Source of the DNA: Megalopta genalis
Lineage: Eukaryota > Arthropoda > Insecta > Hymenoptera > Halictidae
DNA: 64,000 nt
Reading direction: 5' to 3'
NCBI RefSeq assembly: GCF_051020955.1
Contig: NW_027476295.1
Span: 1 to 64,000, forward strand
Shown here: in pieces, positions 63,181 to 64,000 of the stretch
How the letters are laid out: each line of letters begins with the position of its first letter
Position numbering within the stretch: position 1 is the stretch's first letter
Translations under genes and position numbers: made by a program
The notes under the pieces: model-generated
Database searches by the model: none
What the model saw: only the letters and a program-made list of their open reading frames with translations
What the model was told of the DNA's origin: nothing

Positions 63181-64000
63181 GGTTTAGCTTCAAATACTTG
63201 TGATATACGTGATTTAGGTTCAGCTGCATGCGAAACAAACGAGTTAGCCTCAAATCCAAGCGAAACACATGATTTAGCTTCAAATCAATGCGAAGTAGAA
63301 GGCTTAGCATCAAATCCATGCAACACAAATTATTTAGCTTCTTCTACTTGCGATATAAGTGATAGAGCTTCAAATGCAGGTGAAACAAACGAGTGATCTT
63401 CAAATCCAAGCGTAACATATGATTTAACTTCAAATCAATGGGAAGTAGAAGATTTACCTTCAAATCCATGCGAAACAAATGGTTTAGCTTCAAATACTTG
63501 TGATATACATGATTTAGCTTCAGCTGCATGCGAAACAAATGAGTTAGCCTCAAATCCAAGCGAAACACATGATTTAGTATTCAAATCAATGCGAAGTTGA
63601 AGGCTTAGCATCAAAACCATGCACCACAAATTATTTAGCTTCTTATACTTGCGATATAAGTGATAAAGCTTCAAATGCAGGTGAAACAAACGAGTGATCT
63701 TCAAATCCAAGCGTAACACTTGATTTAACTTCAAATCAATGGGAAGTAGAAGATTTACCTTCAAATCCATGCGAAACAAACGGTTTATCTTCAAATACTT
63801 GTGATATACATGATTTAGCTTCAGCTGCATGCGAAACAAACGAGTTAGCTTCAAATCCAAGCGAAATACATGATTTAGCTTCAAATCAATGCGAAGTAGA
63901 AGGCTTAGCATCAATTCCATTCAACACAAATTATTTAGCTTCATATACTTGCGATATAAGTGATAAAGCTTCAAATGCATTCGAAACAAACGAGTGATCT

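Larger units (their letters stand above)
1..64000. repeat. Satellite-like tandem array of 30-bp monomers spanning the whole window
   Basis: Every part of the window can be cut into 30-bp monomers that share the 12-nt junction TTAGCTTCAAAT or a close variant. Most monomers also carry a central GCGAAAC or GCGAAGT segment. A consensus-like monomer has 12 A, 7 T, 7 C and 4 G, about 37% GC with an A bias on the + strand. No stretch of non-repeat sequence was found, so no flank, insertion or array end lies inside the window. The structure fits eukaryotic satellite DNA or a very large minisatellite. The family was not recognised, and function (centromeric, heterochromatic or none) cannot be read from the sequence. 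Confidence 0.97.
49331..64000. repeat. Domain C: mosaic of recent duplications
   Basis: This domain is defined by new shared indels. A 1-bp insertion gives TTTAGTATTCAAATC near 49,329, 52,626, 54,936, 57,845 and 63,575. A 1-bp deletion gives CATGATTAACTTC near 50,522, 51,121, 51,720, 54,331 and 59,551. Recurrent variants are CATCATTTAGC, GAATGCGAAATCGAAGG and GATATATGTGATA. A single 2-bp deletion gives GAAACATGG near 57,746; the homologous place at 63,476 is intact. The array continues past the right end. Confidence 0.82.

Noticed and set aside
1901..63920. Dozens of minus-strand open frames as separate genes
   Set aside because: All are the same 10-residue repeat in one of two phases. Many begin at GTG or TTG-type codons just after a stop, others at ATGs formed inside monomers. 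Boundaries fall at repeat indels or single substitutions, and none has a unique domain.
1..64000. CRISPR array, suggested by the roughly 30-bp period
   Set aside because: There are no unique spacers: repeat follows repeat directly, monomers are diverged in a fixed ten-type order, and no cas-like gene is present.
1..64000. tRNA, rRNA, other RNA genes, terminators or promoters
   Set aside because: No unique sequence exists to hold them. TATA-like strings (GATATACATG) are just M9 and recur every HOR.
1..64000. A known repeat-protein family such as leucine-rich, TALE or pentapeptide repeats
   Set aside because: The minus-phase decapeptide has regular leucines, but the 10-residue period and residue pattern do not fit those families, and frame-breaking indels are amplified with the copies.

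Overview
The window is one uninterrupted tandem-repeat array. I found no unique sequence, no ordinary gene, no RNA gene and no transposon in 64 kb, and the array runs off both ends. The basic unit is a 30-bp monomer, about 2,130 copies if the window is fully packed. A consensus-like monomer is about 37% GC and A-rich on the + strand. Ten diverged monomer types (called M1-M10 here) form a 300-bp higher-order repeat (HOR). The HOR is two diverged 150-bp halves, M1-M5 and M6-M10, in matching order. HORs are further duplicated as kilobase blocks. This looks like eukaryotic satellite or heterochromatic DNA, centromeric, pericentromeric or subtelomeric. I do not recognise the family and cannot name the organism.

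Layout, with approximate boundaries. Domain A (1-30,780) holds two long homologous blocks, 1-10,850 and 14,756-27,716. They are joined by a 2,904-bp-spaced duplication and followed by a tail of shorter copies. A 7-bp insertion marks eight monomers here, and several marker spacings equal a whole number of 300-bp HORs plus 7 bp. Domain B (30,791-49,330) stays in one 30-bp register for about 18.5 kb but changes length in 30-, 90-, 150- and 450-bp steps. Domain C (49,331-64,000) is a mosaic of recent duplications: a 599-bp unit repeated head to tail, roughly 2.6-kb units and a 1,260-bp tandem pair.

Coding potential. Because 30 is a multiple of 3, a stop-free phase stays open for a long way. One minus-strand phase stays open for up to 1,449 codons and reads as a decapeptide of the type LKLNHVFRLD. 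Frame-shifting indels that have spread with the copies, low-complexity composition and the absence of any unique domain make these frames by-products of the repeat. The + strand reads as decapeptides such as SNPCETNGLA but carries a stop about once per HOR. I therefore annotate no protein-coding gene.

The main points of interest are the nested 30/150/300-bp/kilobase hierarchy, monomers caught as crossover chimeras, shared indels that allow the history to be read, AA/TT runs spaced close to one helical turn, and an 18-bp near-palindrome every 150 bp.
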